Assembly (NCBI RefSeq): GCF_014193675.1
Contig: NZ_BLXZ01000002.1
Span: forward strand, 372,001-436,000
Origin: Geomonas limicola
GTDB lineage: Bacteria; Desulfobacterota; Desulfuromonadia; Geobacterales; Geobacteraceae
Direction: 5' to 3'
DNA length: 64,000 nucleotides
Part shown: one piece after another, positions 9,223 through 17,407 of the stretch
Layout: each line of letters opens with the position of its first letter
Numbering within the stretch: position 1 is the stretch's first letter
Translations under genes and position numbers: made by a program
Notes under the pieces: generated by a model
What the model was told of the DNA's origin: nothing
Database searches by the model: none
What the model saw: the letters and a program-made list of their open reading frames with translations, nothing else

Positions 9223-9617
9223 TATTTTCCCTCTAGATCTTGTTTCATGTGCCCCAACATCTGCGAAAGCCACGCAGACCCCAGCAAGACGGCACCTGCT
9301 ACCATGACCGCAAGAGCCTTGAAACGACGCACCTGGCTTGCGCCTCTTCGTGGTGTCTCTGCAGTGTTGCGAACGACCTCGCCGGGTTCTCCTCGTCGAT
9401 TACCCGGCGTCCGGGGAGACCTGCTGCCGATCCGGCGGCGCCTGATTGCAGTCGCACGCCCGCATTGACGACGCTCCCCTGTTGCCAGGTCGCTGATTTC
9501 GTAGACATCCAGGCCGATACCCTTTTTGTTGCAGATCCTGCGGGCACTGCTTGCGATCAGAAGTGGTGCGATGCGCGAGCGGGGAGCCTTCTGCCGGAGA
9601 ACCAGCAAAATTAGCAT
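9222..9617 (-). CDS. Hypothetical Arg-rich protein with C-terminal membrane segment
   Basis: 131 residues from the ATG at 9617 (AAAGGG nine bases upstream). The first ~95 residues are strongly basic, with an RRRRIGSRSPRTPGNRR stretch, followed by a single predicted transmembrane helix (ALAVMVAGAVLLGSAWL) and a short polar tail. No known family is recognised. Its stop overlaps the start of the 33-residue peptide gene, which supports it being real, but codon use and low complexity leave doubt. Confidence 0.45.
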   Translation of the reverse strand: MLILLVLRQKAPRSRIAPLLIASSARRICNKKGIGLDVYEISDLATGERRQCGRATAIRRRRIGSRSPRTPGNRRGEPGEVVRNTAETPRRGASQVRRFKALAVMVAGAVLLGSAWLSQMLGHMKQDLEGK

Positions 9618-9788
9618 TTCGCCATCCCTTTGGTACGTGGTATACACGGGAAAACTCAAATCCGGGGTCCCCGGAAACTCGTCACGCCGTCTATAGCGGG
9701 TGATTTTGTACGCTCAACTGCACGACGACCAGGGATGAAGCGCACCACGGCCGGATCACTGCGGCACAAATTCAGGCATCGAGGTTTT

Positions 9789-10934
9789 ATGACGCGAGAT
9801 CAGGTTGCCACTCCCGCTACTGCGGAAACCCCGGCCCTGAGGGCCAGGAAGATAGCGCTGTCGGTTTTTGCCGCGACCTTCGTGGTGCAGAGCGTCAAGT
9901 TTCTCTTGTACCTAGCCGACGGTGAAATCTGGGGCCACCAGCTCCTTAACCTGCTGGGCTGGAAGCCCGGACTCCTCGACTTCGATGGCGCCTACGGACA
10001 CCCCGGCACGACGCTGCTCGAGCTGGCCGCGCTGTTCCACTTTTTGGGTCTGCCCGACTACCCTTCCTTCGCCCTGGGCACCGCCCTCCTGGTCGCCGCT
10101 CTCACTGCAGCCTGTTCCGCCCTCTGTTTCCTGCTGCAGCCCAGGTCCTGGTGGTGGCTTGCCACCGCCTTCCTGCTCACCTTCAGCAGGTTCTACATCG
10201 ATGCCACCCCGCCGGTAGCGGTTGTCATGCCCGGCGTAACACTCATGGCGCTGCTCTCCTGCTGGCTGTGGCTGCAGGAGAAAGCAGTTGCCCGATCGTT
10301 CGCGGCGCTACTCGGGACCCTGATCGGCATCCTTGCGGCAACCCGGCTCGATGTCTCGCTCTTCGTGGGAGGCCCGCTCTTCGTCCTCTTCTGCTACCGA
10401 GCCGGGAGAGGTGCCCTGCTTCCCGGACTGGCGGGGGGAGTGGCGGCCTTTTTTGCCGGCAACCCCTTCCTCTGGTTCATGCCGGTTCAACACCTCAAGG
10501 ATCTCTACTGGAAATTCTCCTACCACTACGCCCACTACAAGGGAAGCGTCAGCCTGAGCGCCTTGGAGTGGAGCTTCGTCATGCCCCTTGCCGCCCTCGG
10601 GATGCTCTGGTTCCTCGTGCAGCTGCGCTCTCCCCGCAAGGAGGAGCCCCTGCCCCGCCCGGTCCTCCTCGGCTATCTCGCCCTGACGCTCCTCGCCGTA
10701 AGCCTCTTGGTCTCCTCCAAGTACCAGGCAGTGCGCTACCTCTACCCTTTCGTCACCTTTTGGGAGGTGCTGCTCGCCCGATTTGTCCTGGAGCTCACCC
10801 CCGATACCTGCACCTTCCCTCTTTCCGCAGCGCGCTTCGACAAGAAAACCGCATTGGCCCTGCTCGGCTTCATCATTCCCACCCAGGTGCTGGGCTATCT
10901 CTGGGTGTTCAAGTGGTTTGGCCCACGCCCCTGA
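9789..10934 (+). CDS. Polytopic membrane protein, GT-C glycosyltransferase-like
   Basis: 381 residues from the ATG at 9789, preceded by GAGG; upstream in-frame codons back to 9630 read as non-coding sequence. About nine hydrophobic helices are separated by short loops. The arrangement resembles GT-C enzymes that use polyprenyl-linked sugars: an early acidic loop (LDFDGAYGHPG), 'ATRLDVSLFVGGP', 'AGNPFLWF', and a late 'SSKYQAVRYLYPFVTFW' like the R-Y-x-x-P region of PMT/ArnT-type proteins. No donor or acceptor can be named. It stands alone between the small operon and cydAB. Confidence 0.5.
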   Translation: MTRDQVATPATAETPALRARKIALSVFAATFVVQSVKFLLYLADGEIWGHQLLNLLGWKPGLLDFDGAYGHPGTTLLELAALFHFLGLPDYPSFALGTALLVAALTAACSALCFLLQPRSWWWLATAFLLTFSRFYIDATPPVAVVMPGVTLMALLSCWLWLQEKAVARSFAALLGTLIGILAATRLDVSLFVGGPLFVLFCYRAGRGALLPGLAGGVAAFFAGNPFLWFMPVQHLKDLYWKFSYHYAHYKGSVSLSALEWSFVMPLAALGMLWFLVQLRSPRKEEPLPRPVLLGYLALTLLAVSLLVSSKYQAVRYLYPFVTFWEVLLARFVLELTPDTCTFPLSAARFDKKTALALLGFIIPTQVLGYLWVFKWFGPRP

Positions 10935-10976
10935 TACCCGCAGCATGACGATTACCACCCTACCGTAACGGTCCGC

Positions 10977-11004
10977 TTGACAATCCGGCGCGCCTCCCCA
11001 CAAT
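10977..11004 (+). promoter_or_regulatory. Candidate sigma70 promoter of cydAB
   Basis: TTGACA at 10977-10982, a 16-base spacer, then CACAAT at 10999-11004 (four of six -10 positions). It lies about 30 bases before the cydA ATG. No clear FNR or ArcA site was seen around it. Confidence 0.4.
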
Positions 11005-11033
11005 GAGTAGGTTCGCACCGCACCGGAGCGCCC

Positions 11034-12335
11034 ATGGACCAGTTGCTGGCGGCCCGCGCCCTGATGGGCGTGTCGCTTGCCTTTCACATCGTCTACGCCA
11101 CCATCGGTATCGGCCTGCCGCTTTTGCTCATGCTCGCCGAGGGGCTCGCACTCAGGACCCGTGACGACTCCTGGCACGACCTGGCCAGGCGCTGGATCCG
11201 CCCCGCCGGGGTACTCTTCGCCATCGGCGCGGTCTCCGGGACCATCCTCTCCTTCGAGCTGGGGCTTTTGTGGCCGCAGTTCATGGCCTTTTCCGGCCCG
11301 CTCATCGGCATCGCCTTTTCCATGGAAGGGTTCGCCTTCTTCACCGAGGCGATCTTCCTGGCGCTCTACATCTACGGCGAGCGCCGGCTCTCGCGCCGCG
11401 CCCTTTTCCTCTGCACCATACCCCTCACCCTGGCCTCGGCCATCTCGGCCGCCTTCGTCATCAGTGCGAACAGCTGGATGAACACGCCGACCGGCTTCAC
11501 CTTGGTCGGCGGGGTGGTGCGGGACATCTCGCCGCTCGACGCCTTTTTCAACCCGGCCTGGCGCCACGAGGCGGTGCACGGCACGCTGGCCGCCTACGTC
11601 GCCACCGGTTTTGCGGTCGCCGGCCTCTACGCCGCGGCCCGACTCAGGGGCCCGGGGTTTGCCCACAGCGGGAAGGCGCTGCGCCTCTCCCTGGGGCTCA
11701 GCGCCTGCGTGCTGCCGCTCATGCTGCTCTCCGGGGACTGGGCGGCGAGCGCCGTAGCACAGCACCAGGAACCGAAATTGGCCGCGATGGAAGCCCACTT
11801 CCGGACCCAGGCCGCGGCACCGCTCGTGGTCGGGGGCTGGCCCGATCCGGCAACCGGCACGGTCTCCTGGGGCATCGCCATCCCGAACCTTTTGAGCATC
11901 CTGGCAAAAGACGACCCCAACGCGGTGGTAAAGGGGCTGGATGCCTTCCCTGCCGACCAGGTGCCCGACCCGCGCCTGGTGCACCCCTTCTTCGACCTGA
12001 TGGTCGGCTCGTTCTTCATCCTGGCGCTCGCCCTGGCGCGGTTTTGGTGGCTTCACTGGCGCCGCCGGGGCGAGCCGCCAGGGCGTGGCACCCTCCTTTT
12101 CATCTCCCTCGCCGCCCCTTTTGGTCTCATCGCCCTGGAGAGCGGTTGGATGGTGACCGAGTTCGGGCGCCAGCCCTGGGTGGTCCAGGGGTACCTGCGC
12201 ACCTCGCAGGGGATCACCCCGAACACCGGGCTCTTCCTGGTGTTTGTCACCTTTCTCCTGGTCTACCTAGCCCTCACCCTGGGGATTCTGCGGCTCCTGG
12301 TTCAGCCGCAGGGGAAGGAGAAGCGCCATGACTGA
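11034..12335 (+). CDS. cydA: Cytochrome bd-type quinol oxidase subunit I
   Basis: 433 residues, shorter than E. coli CydA (about 520), mainly because the periplasmic Q-loop region is short, as in CIO-type oxidases. Helix 1 carries His18 (SLAFHIVYA), matching the heme b595 ligand position; a second His lies in 'HEAVHGTLAAY'; the acidic helix 'FTEAIFLALYIYG' is present, as is the family motif 'GWMVTEFGRQPWVVQG'. The enzyme oxidises quinol and reduces O2 to water in the inner membrane. In an anaerobe this is normally O2 protection. It overlaps cydB by 8 bases. Confidence 0.92.
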   Translation: MDQLLAARALMGVSLAFHIVYATIGIGLPLLLMLAEGLALRTRDDSWHDLARRWIRPAGVLFAIGAVSGTILSFELGLLWPQFMAFSGPLIGIAFSMEGFAFFTEAIFLALYIYGERRLSRRALFLCTIPLTLASAISAAFVISANSWMNTPTGFTLVGGVVRDISPLDAFFNPAWRHEAVHGTLAAYVATGFAVAGLYAAARLRGPGFAHSGKALRLSLGLSACVLPLMLLSGDWAASAVAQHQEPKLAAMEAHFRTQAAAPLVVGGWPDPATGTVSWGIAIPNLLSILAKDDPNAVVKGLDAFPADQVPDPRLVHPFFDLMVGSFFILALALARFWWLHWRRRGEPPGRGTLLFISLAAPFGLIALESGWMVTEFGRQPWVVQGYLRTSQGITPNTGLFLVFVTFLLVYLALTLGILRLLVQPQGKEKRHD

Positions 12336-13350
12336 GCCCAGGCTTTGGTGCGAACTGGTGCTGGCCCTCGGTTTCGTCCTGTATGCCCTGTTCGGCGGGG
12401 CCGACTTCGGCGGCGGTATCTGGACCCTCTTCGCCTTCGGTCCGCGGGCCGAGGAACAGCGGGACGCCCTTTTCGACGCCATCGGGCCGGTCTGGGAGAC
12501 CAACCATGTCTGGCTCATCTTCGTGGTGGTCACCCTGTTCACCGCCTTTCCGGGCGGCTTCGCGGAGATCTTCACGGCCCTCATGCCCCCGCTGGTGCTC
12601 GCCCTCATCGGTATCAACTTCCGCGGGGCGGCCTTCGCCTTCCGCCACTTCGGGCGCCAGACCCGGCGCGAACTGCCTCTGAGCGCCCAAGTCTTCGAGG
12701 TCGCCAGCGTCCTCACCCCCTTCACACTGGGGACGGCGGTCGCCGCGCTTGCCTCGGGGAGGATCACCCTGGTTAAGGGGAAGCCGGTGGTCGATCTCGC
12801 CGCCTGGCTCAACCCTTTCACCGTCGCTGGGGGGCTCACCGGGCTCGCCATCTGCGCCTACCTGGCCCCGGTTTACCTCGCCGTGCGGGTGTCCGGCCCC
12901 CTCAGGGAAGACTTCCGGAAGGCCGCTCTGTGGGCCGGCCTCGCCCTGGGAGCGCTCACCACCCTGGGCATTCCGGTCGCCTGGTACCAGGCACCGCTCT
13001 TCGCGCACCGGCTCCTTACCTCCTGGCCGATGGCCCTGGTGGCGCTTGCCGTGGCAAGCGGCGTCGGCACCCAGGTGCTGGTCTGGTACCGTCGTTACGG
13101 ACCGGCCCAGGTTACCGCCGGCCTCACCGTGGCGGGCACCCTGGGTGGCTTCGCCGCGGCGCTCAGCCCGGATCTGCTCATCGGGCAGTTGAGCTTAACG
13201 GCGGCCGCCGCCCCCCGTGCCACGCTGGTCGCCTTCCTCGCCGTGCTCCCGGTTGGCGCACTCATCCTGGTCCCCTCGCTGGGCTACCTGTACTGGACCT
13301 TCCGGGGCGAGCCAAACCCTGAGATCCCGCCTGCCGGTAGCGAACCGTGA
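12328..13350 (+). CDS. cydB: Cytochrome bd-type quinol oxidase subunit II
   Basis: 340 residues, the usual length. The N-terminus has the family signature 'GADFGGGIWTLFA', followed by 'FDAIGPVWETNHVWLIFVVVTLFTAFP', which is diagnostic of CydB. There are eight to nine membrane helices. It overlaps the 3' end of cydA by 8 bases (ATGACTGA), so the two are translationally coupled. No CydX-like small ORF was found after the stop. Confidence 0.93.
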   Translation: MTEPRLWCELVLALGFVLYALFGGADFGGGIWTLFAFGPRAEEQRDALFDAIGPVWETNHVWLIFVVVTLFTAFPGGFAEIFTALMPPLVLALIGINFRGAAFAFRHFGRQTRRELPLSAQVFEVASVLTPFTLGTAVAALASGRITLVKGKPVVDLAAWLNPFTVAGGLTGLAICAYLAPVYLAVRVSGPLREDFRKAALWAGLALGALTTLGIPVAWYQAPLFAHRLLTSWPMALVALAVASGVGTQVLVWYRRYGPAQVTAGLTVAGTLGGFAAALSPDLLIGQLSLTAAAAPRATLVAFLAVLPVGALILVPSLGYLYWTFRGEPNPEIPPAGSEP

Positions 13351-13561
13351 TCTCCGCCTCGTCCTGTCAGACACATTATCGCTTTCTATTTTCCCTTGTA
13401 CTCACAGGATTAAAATGGTAAATCTCTGTCTAAACCTTGCACACCATCTAGAACCTGCATTTCGGCCGCTGTCTCAGGGCCTCTCCCTGTGTCAATGCCA
13501 AGCCTCAGCACTCTCTTAACTTCTCTGCTCTGACGAAAGCTCCTTGAGGCTGGAGGGATTT

Positions 13562-15520
13562 ATGGCATCGACTGTCCCGGAAACCACTCCCCATTCCCTG
13601 TTGCTTGTCGAAGACGACCCGGGAGAACAGCGCCTGCTTGCCACGGCACTCGCCTCCCGGTTTCCCGAGCTGAACCTGCACCTCGCCTCCGACGGGGCGG
13701 CAGCGCTGGAACTGTTCCGCAGTTTCCGGCCGGAGCTCGCCGTCATCGACATCAGCATGCCGCTTATGGACGGCATCGCCCTGTCCAAGGCGATCCTCTC
13801 CGACCGTCCCGGCACCAGCATCGTCATCGTGACCGGCAACAGCGCACCCGGCTATCTGCAGGAGTCGATCAGGCTCGGCATCAGACAGTACCTGCTGAAA
13901 CCGCTCGTGCTGGACGCCCTGTTCGAGGCGGTAGCGGAGTGCCTGAAAAGGATCGAACTGGAGCGACAGGTCGAGAAGCAGCGGGAGTACCTGCGCAAGT
14001 TTTCCCGTGCCATCGACCAGGGACCCGCCATCGTGCTCTTCACCGACCTGGACGGCACCATCGAGTGCATCAACTCCCGCTACATGGAGCTCACCGGTTT
14101 TTCCGAGGAGGAGATCCTGGGGAAGCCGCTTGCGGTGATCGGCCTCGAGCACCCGGAGGAGCTGGCCGCGCTCTGGAAGGAGCTGGTCGGCGCGGGTGCC
14201 GACCTAGCCGCCGCCGGACCCGCATGCTGTACCGACCTCGAATGCCGCCTCCTGTGCAAGGACGGCCGCAGCATCCCCTGCCTGGTCTCGGCAGCCCCGG
14301 TGCGCGACGGGCGAGGTTGCTTCCAGGGTGCCAGCATCGTCCTGACCGACATCAGCACCCGGAAGTTGATCCAGGACCAGACCCTGCGGAGCCAGAAGCT
14401 CGAGTCCCTGGGGGTGCTGGCAGGAGGTATCGCCCACGACTTCAACAACGTGTTGACCGGTGTCCTGGGGAACATCAGCTTTGCCCAGACCCTGGCTCCG
14501 GCGGACCACCCGGTGCTGACCCCGCTCAAAGACGCCGAGGAGGCCTCGCTGCGCGCCGCAGAGCTGGCCCGCCAGTTGCTCACCTTCGCCAGGGGCGGCA
14601 AGCCTATCAAGAAGCGGGTGCTGGTGCGCCAGCTCCTGGAGGATTCGGTTGCGCTTGCCTTGAGCGGTTCGCGGGTGGTGGCGGCCGTAAGGCTCACCGA
14701 AGAGGTGGACGCCCTGGAAGCGGACCAGGGGCTCTTGACCCAGGCCTTCAGCAACATCCTGATCAATGCGGCCCAGGCCATGCCGGAGGGTGGAACGGTC
14801 GGTGTGGAAGGGCGCCGGTTGCGCCTGGGGCGCCGCAACACCCTCGGGGTCCCGGCAGGGAACTACCTGCGGATCAGCTTCAAGGATGAAGGGGTCGGCA
14901 TCCCGGAGGCCCAGCAGCGCCGGATCTTCGACCCGTACTTCAGCACCAAGCCGGGCGCTTCGGGGCTGGGGCTCGCCTCGGCCTACACCATCATCGTCAA
15001 CCACGGCGGGCACATCGACGTCCGTTCGCGCGCCGGAAAGGGCTCCACCATCATCTGCCATCTCCCCGCGAGCGATCCCCCCGCACCGGTTCTCAGGCCG
15101 CAGCCGGTCCCCGCCCCGGCACGCCCCAACCGCGGTGCGGTGCTCATCATGGACGACGAGCACATCGTCCGCAAGGTCGCCACCAAGATGCTGGAATCGC
15201 TGGGCTACCAGGTCACCGCCTGCTCGAGCGGCGAGCAGGCGATCCTGCGCTACCAGGAGGCACTAAAGGCCGGAGTCCCCTATCTCGCGGTACTGATGGA
15301 CCTCACCATCCCGGCCGGGATGGGTGGCAAGGAGGCGGCGCGCGAAATTTTGAGCCTGGATCCCCAAGCGCGCCTGGTGGTCTCCAGTGGCTACTTCGAC
15401 GATCCGGTAATGGCCGATTTCCCCTCCTTCGGGTTCTGCGCCGTGATGCCCAAGCCCTACAAACTGGCCGAGCTGGCCGCGCTGATGGGGCGGCTCACGA
15501 CACAGACACCGGGTCCCTGA
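13562..15520 (+). CDS. Hybrid histidine kinase: REC-PAS-HisKA-HATPase-REC
   Basis: 652 residues from the ATG at 13562 (GGAGGG five bases upstream; a TTG at 13544 is less likely). An N-terminal receiver has acceptor Asp63 (VIDISMP). A PAS domain follows (about 140-275, GTIECINSRYMELTGFSEEEILG), then an NtrB-type HisKA with His292 (AGGIAHDFNNVLTG), HATPase (DEGVGIP ... GLGLASAYTI), and a second receiver with Asp580 (LMDLTIPAGMGG). No DNA-binding domain is present. With receivers at both ends it can be both an input target and a phosphorelay element. A strong terminator follows. Confidence 0.9.
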   Translation: MASTVPETTPHSLLLVEDDPGEQRLLATALASRFPELNLHLASDGAAALELFRSFRPELAVIDISMPLMDGIALSKAILSDRPGTSIVIVTGNSAPGYLQESIRLGIRQYLLKPLVLDALFEAVAECLKRIELERQVEKQREYLRKFSRAIDQGPAIVLFTDLDGTIECINSRYMELTGFSEEEILGKPLAVIGLEHPEELAALWKELVGAGADLAAAGPACCTDLECRLLCKDGRSIPCLVSAAPVRDGRGCFQGASIVLTDISTRKLIQDQTLRSQKLESLGVLAGGIAHDFNNVLTGVLGNISFAQTLAPADHPVLTPLKDAEEASLRAAELARQLLTFARGGKPIKKRVLVRQLLEDSVALALSGSRVVAAVRLTEEVDALEADQGLLTQAFSNILINAAQAMPEGGTVGVEGRRLRLGRRNTLGVPAGNYLRISFKDEGVGIPEAQQRRIFDPYFSTKPGASGLGLASAYTIIVNHGGHIDVRSRAGKGSTIICHLPASDPPAPVLRPQPVPAPARPNRGAVLIMDDEHIVRKVATKMLESLGYQVTACSSGEQAILRYQEALKAGVPYLAVLMDLTIPAGMGGKEAAREILSLDPQARLVVSSGYFDDPVMADFPSFGFCAVMPKPYKLAELAALMGRLTTQTPGP

Positions 15521-15529
15521 CCCGGCTCG

Positions 15530-15570
15530 CGAAAAAGGGGGAGCTCATCTCGGAGCTCCCCCCTTTTTCG
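15530..15570 (+). terminator. Intrinsic terminator
   Basis: GAAAAAGGGGGAGCTC, a short loop and GAGCTCCCCCCTTTTTC pair almost perfectly, ending in T5. It sits 10 bases after the hybrid kinase stop. Confidence 0.85.
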
Positions 15571-15608
15571 TGGTTCGTCGGGGCATTTCAGGAAAGCAGT
15601 CCAACTGG

Positions 15609-15642
15609 GTCCCCTCTCCCCCTGCGGGAGAGGGAGAGGGTG
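15609..15642. repeat. GC-rich palindromic intergenic element, family A
   Basis: CCCTCTCC-type arm, CTGCGG centre and GGAGAGGGAGAGGG arm. Similar arms occur at 20061, 22863, 29983, 49831 and 53199. It lies downstream of the cooA stop. Confidence 0.6.
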
Positions 15643-15677
15643 GCGTGGTGAGCGCTGGGGCGAACTCTGCCTTCGGG

Positions 15678-16343
15678 CTAAAGGCTGGCAGCCCAGTTCT
15701 TTAGGGCGTCCAGGTCCTTGATGAGCAGGGTGCGGCGGCTCACCTTTTCCAGGATGTCGCTCTTGATGAAGTCATTGATGATCTGGGAGATGGTCTGGCG
15801 GGTGGTCCCCACCAGGAGGGCCAGGTCTTCGGTGCTGACGCCGAGCTCCACGACAGAGCCGGCGGGGGTGCGGCGGCCGCGGTCCGCCTCAACTCCGACC
15901 AGGTACTCGACCAGGCGCCGGCGCACGTCCTTGAAGGCAAGGCTCTCGATGGTGGAGATGGAGTTCTTCAGGAGCTCTCCCAGGACCCGGACCGTGACCA
16001 GGGAGACCTCGGGGACGGCGAGAAGCTGCTGCTGCAGCCGGGTGGTGTTACAGATCAGGATCTCCGCCCCTTCCAGGGCCTGCACGAAGGCGCGGGTGTG
16101 GGTAGAGAAGAGGTCTCCCGCCTCCAGGAGCGCCAGGGTGAACTCCTTTTCCTCGTAGGCCAGGTAGACCCTGAGCCGCCCGCTCTTCACCACGAAGACC
16201 AGGTTGCGCTCCTCAAACGGGGAGTAGATGAGGGTCTTCTTCGGAAAACGCTTCAGGGTGAAGTCGCGGGGGAGGCTTCCCTCCCCCTCCGGGTCGAAGA
16301 GGCGCTGCAGGTCCTGCTCGGTTACTTTGATCTTTCCCGGCAC
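15678..16343 (-). CDS. cooA: CooA-type heme CO-sensing transcription activator (CRP/FNR family)
   Basis: 221 residues if translation starts at the GTG at 16343, which has AAGGGAG five bases upstream and gives Met-Pro-Gly-Lys; R. rubrum CooA is 222 residues and uses Pro2 as a heme ligand. Longer starts at GTG 16361 and 16349 would have no such site. The effector domain closely follows CooA (NLVFVVKSGRLRVYLAYEEKE, then AGDLFSTHTRAF). His82 matches CooA His77, but CooA Cys75 is Ser80 here. The C-terminal helix-turn-helix reads 'STEDLALLVGTTRQTISQIINDF'. In the family, CO binding to heme permits DNA binding and activation of coo promoters. It is last in the coo cluster, 140 bases after cooC. Heme binding itself is inferred. 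Confidence 0.82.
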   Translation of the reverse strand: MPGKIKVTEQDLQRLFDPEGEGSLPRDFTLKRFPKKTLIYSPFEERNLVFVVKSGRLRVYLAYEEKEFTLALLEAGDLFSTHTRAFVQALEGAEILICNTTRLQQQLLAVPEVSLVTVRVLGELLKNSISTIESLAFKDVRRRLVEYLVGVEADRGRRTPAGSVVELGVSTEDLALLVGTTRQTISQIINDFIKSDILEKVSRRTLLIKDLDALKNWAASL

Positions 16344-16485
16344 TATCACTCCCTTGGTCACGGGCGTGAGGGCCCGGCCACTCTCAACAGAAACTGGCCG
16401 TCATTGTTGCAGTTGTCCCCCCGGCACGTCAACACCGTAAACGGATGGGCACGGCGTCGGGAAGGCGGGGATTCCCTCCGCCTGT

Positions 16486-17355
16486 TCAGTGGCCAAGCCG
16501 TTCGGCGAGGCGGTCCTTGAGCAGGCGCACCTCGTCGAGGGAAGTAGCCGCGGTGCTGCCGGGGGCGAGGTTCTCCCGGTCGGCGCGCCTGATCTCCTCG
16601 CTGAAGGAGAGATGCCCCAACAGGCGCCCCTCGCTGAAGGCGTCCTCGATGAGCCTGCGGTCGCCGGCGTCGCGCACCTTGCTCCCCACCACGAATACCT
16701 GCGCGATCCCCAGGTCGGCGGCCAGTTCCATGATCTGGTAGGCCGTCTGGATGCTGCGCTGGCCCGGTTCCACCACGACCACCAGGGCGTGCACCGACTC
16801 GGCGGTACGCCGTCCCAGGTGCTCGATCCCCGCCTCCATGTCCAGGATCACCACCTCGTCCTTTTCCAGCAGCAGCTGCCCCATCAGGCGTTTCACCAGG
16901 GTGCTCTCCGGACAGGCGCAACCGCTCCCCCCCTTTTCCAGGGTGCCCATCCAGAGGAAGCGGACCCCGTCGTGCTCCAGGCAGAACTTGGCGGGAAGGT
17001 CTGCCACTTTCGGGTTCAGCTTGAAGAGGGTCCCGTAGCCGCCGCTTGCCCCGGTGCGCTCCTCGGCAAGTTCCTTCATGCGCGCGATGGGCAGAAGCCC
17101 CAGGGACCTTTCCGGCGGGATCCCCAGCGAGGCAGCCAGGTTCGCATCGGGATCCGCGTCGACGGCGAGCACCCGGTTGCCATCCTCGGTGAAGACCCGC
17201 GCCAGGAGGCTCGCGAGGGTGGTCTTTCCCACCCCTCCCTTGCCGGTGATGGCCAGCTTCAGCCCCCTGCAAGGGTCGCTGTGCCGGTGGTCGTGGTGAT
17301 GATGATGGTGCTCCCCGTCGTGGTCGTGCTGGTGATGATCATGGTTGTCGCACAT
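16486..17355 (-). CDS. cooC: CODH nickel-insertion ATPase CooC with His-rich N-terminal extension
   Basis: 289 residues. The first 26 residues hold 13 histidines alternating with Asp (six in a row at 16-21). Then comes a MinD/ParA-type ATPase: Walker A GKGGVGKTT, switch I 'VDADPDANLAASLG', the CooC nickel-binding Cys-x-Cys (GSGCACPES), and switch II 'VVILDMEAGIEHLGRR'. CooC dimers bind Ni(II) and insert it into the CODH C-cluster with ATP hydrolysis. The His-rich head resembles those of HypB and CooJ, which store or deliver nickel. No separate cooT or cooJ gene is present, so the head may replace them. AAGGAG lies seven bases before the ATG; the gene is 52 bases after cooS. Confidence 0.93.
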   Translation of the reverse strand: MCDNHDHHQHDHDGEHHHHHHDHRHSDPCRGLKLAITGKGGVGKTTLASLLARVFTEDGNRVLAVDADPDANLAASLGIPPERSLGLLPIARMKELAEERTGASGGYGTLFKLNPKVADLPAKFCLEHDGVRFLWMGTLEKGGSGCACPESTLVKRLMGQLLLEKDEVVILDMEAGIEHLGRRTAESVHALVVVVEPGQRSIQTAYQIMELAADLGIAQVFVVGSKVRDAGDRRLIEDAFSEGRLLGHLSFSEEIRRADRENLAPGSTAATSLDEVRLLKDRLAERLGH

Positions 17356-17407
17356 GCTGTTCTCCTTGAAACGGGGGAGCAGGGTGTACCTCTCCCCCCT
17401 TGGTCGC

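Noticed and set aside
13414..13519. Possible 34-residue ORF after cydB with AGGA before its ATG
   Set aside because: Composition is unremarkable, with no membrane helix, motif or operon context; it also runs toward the promoter region of the next gene.
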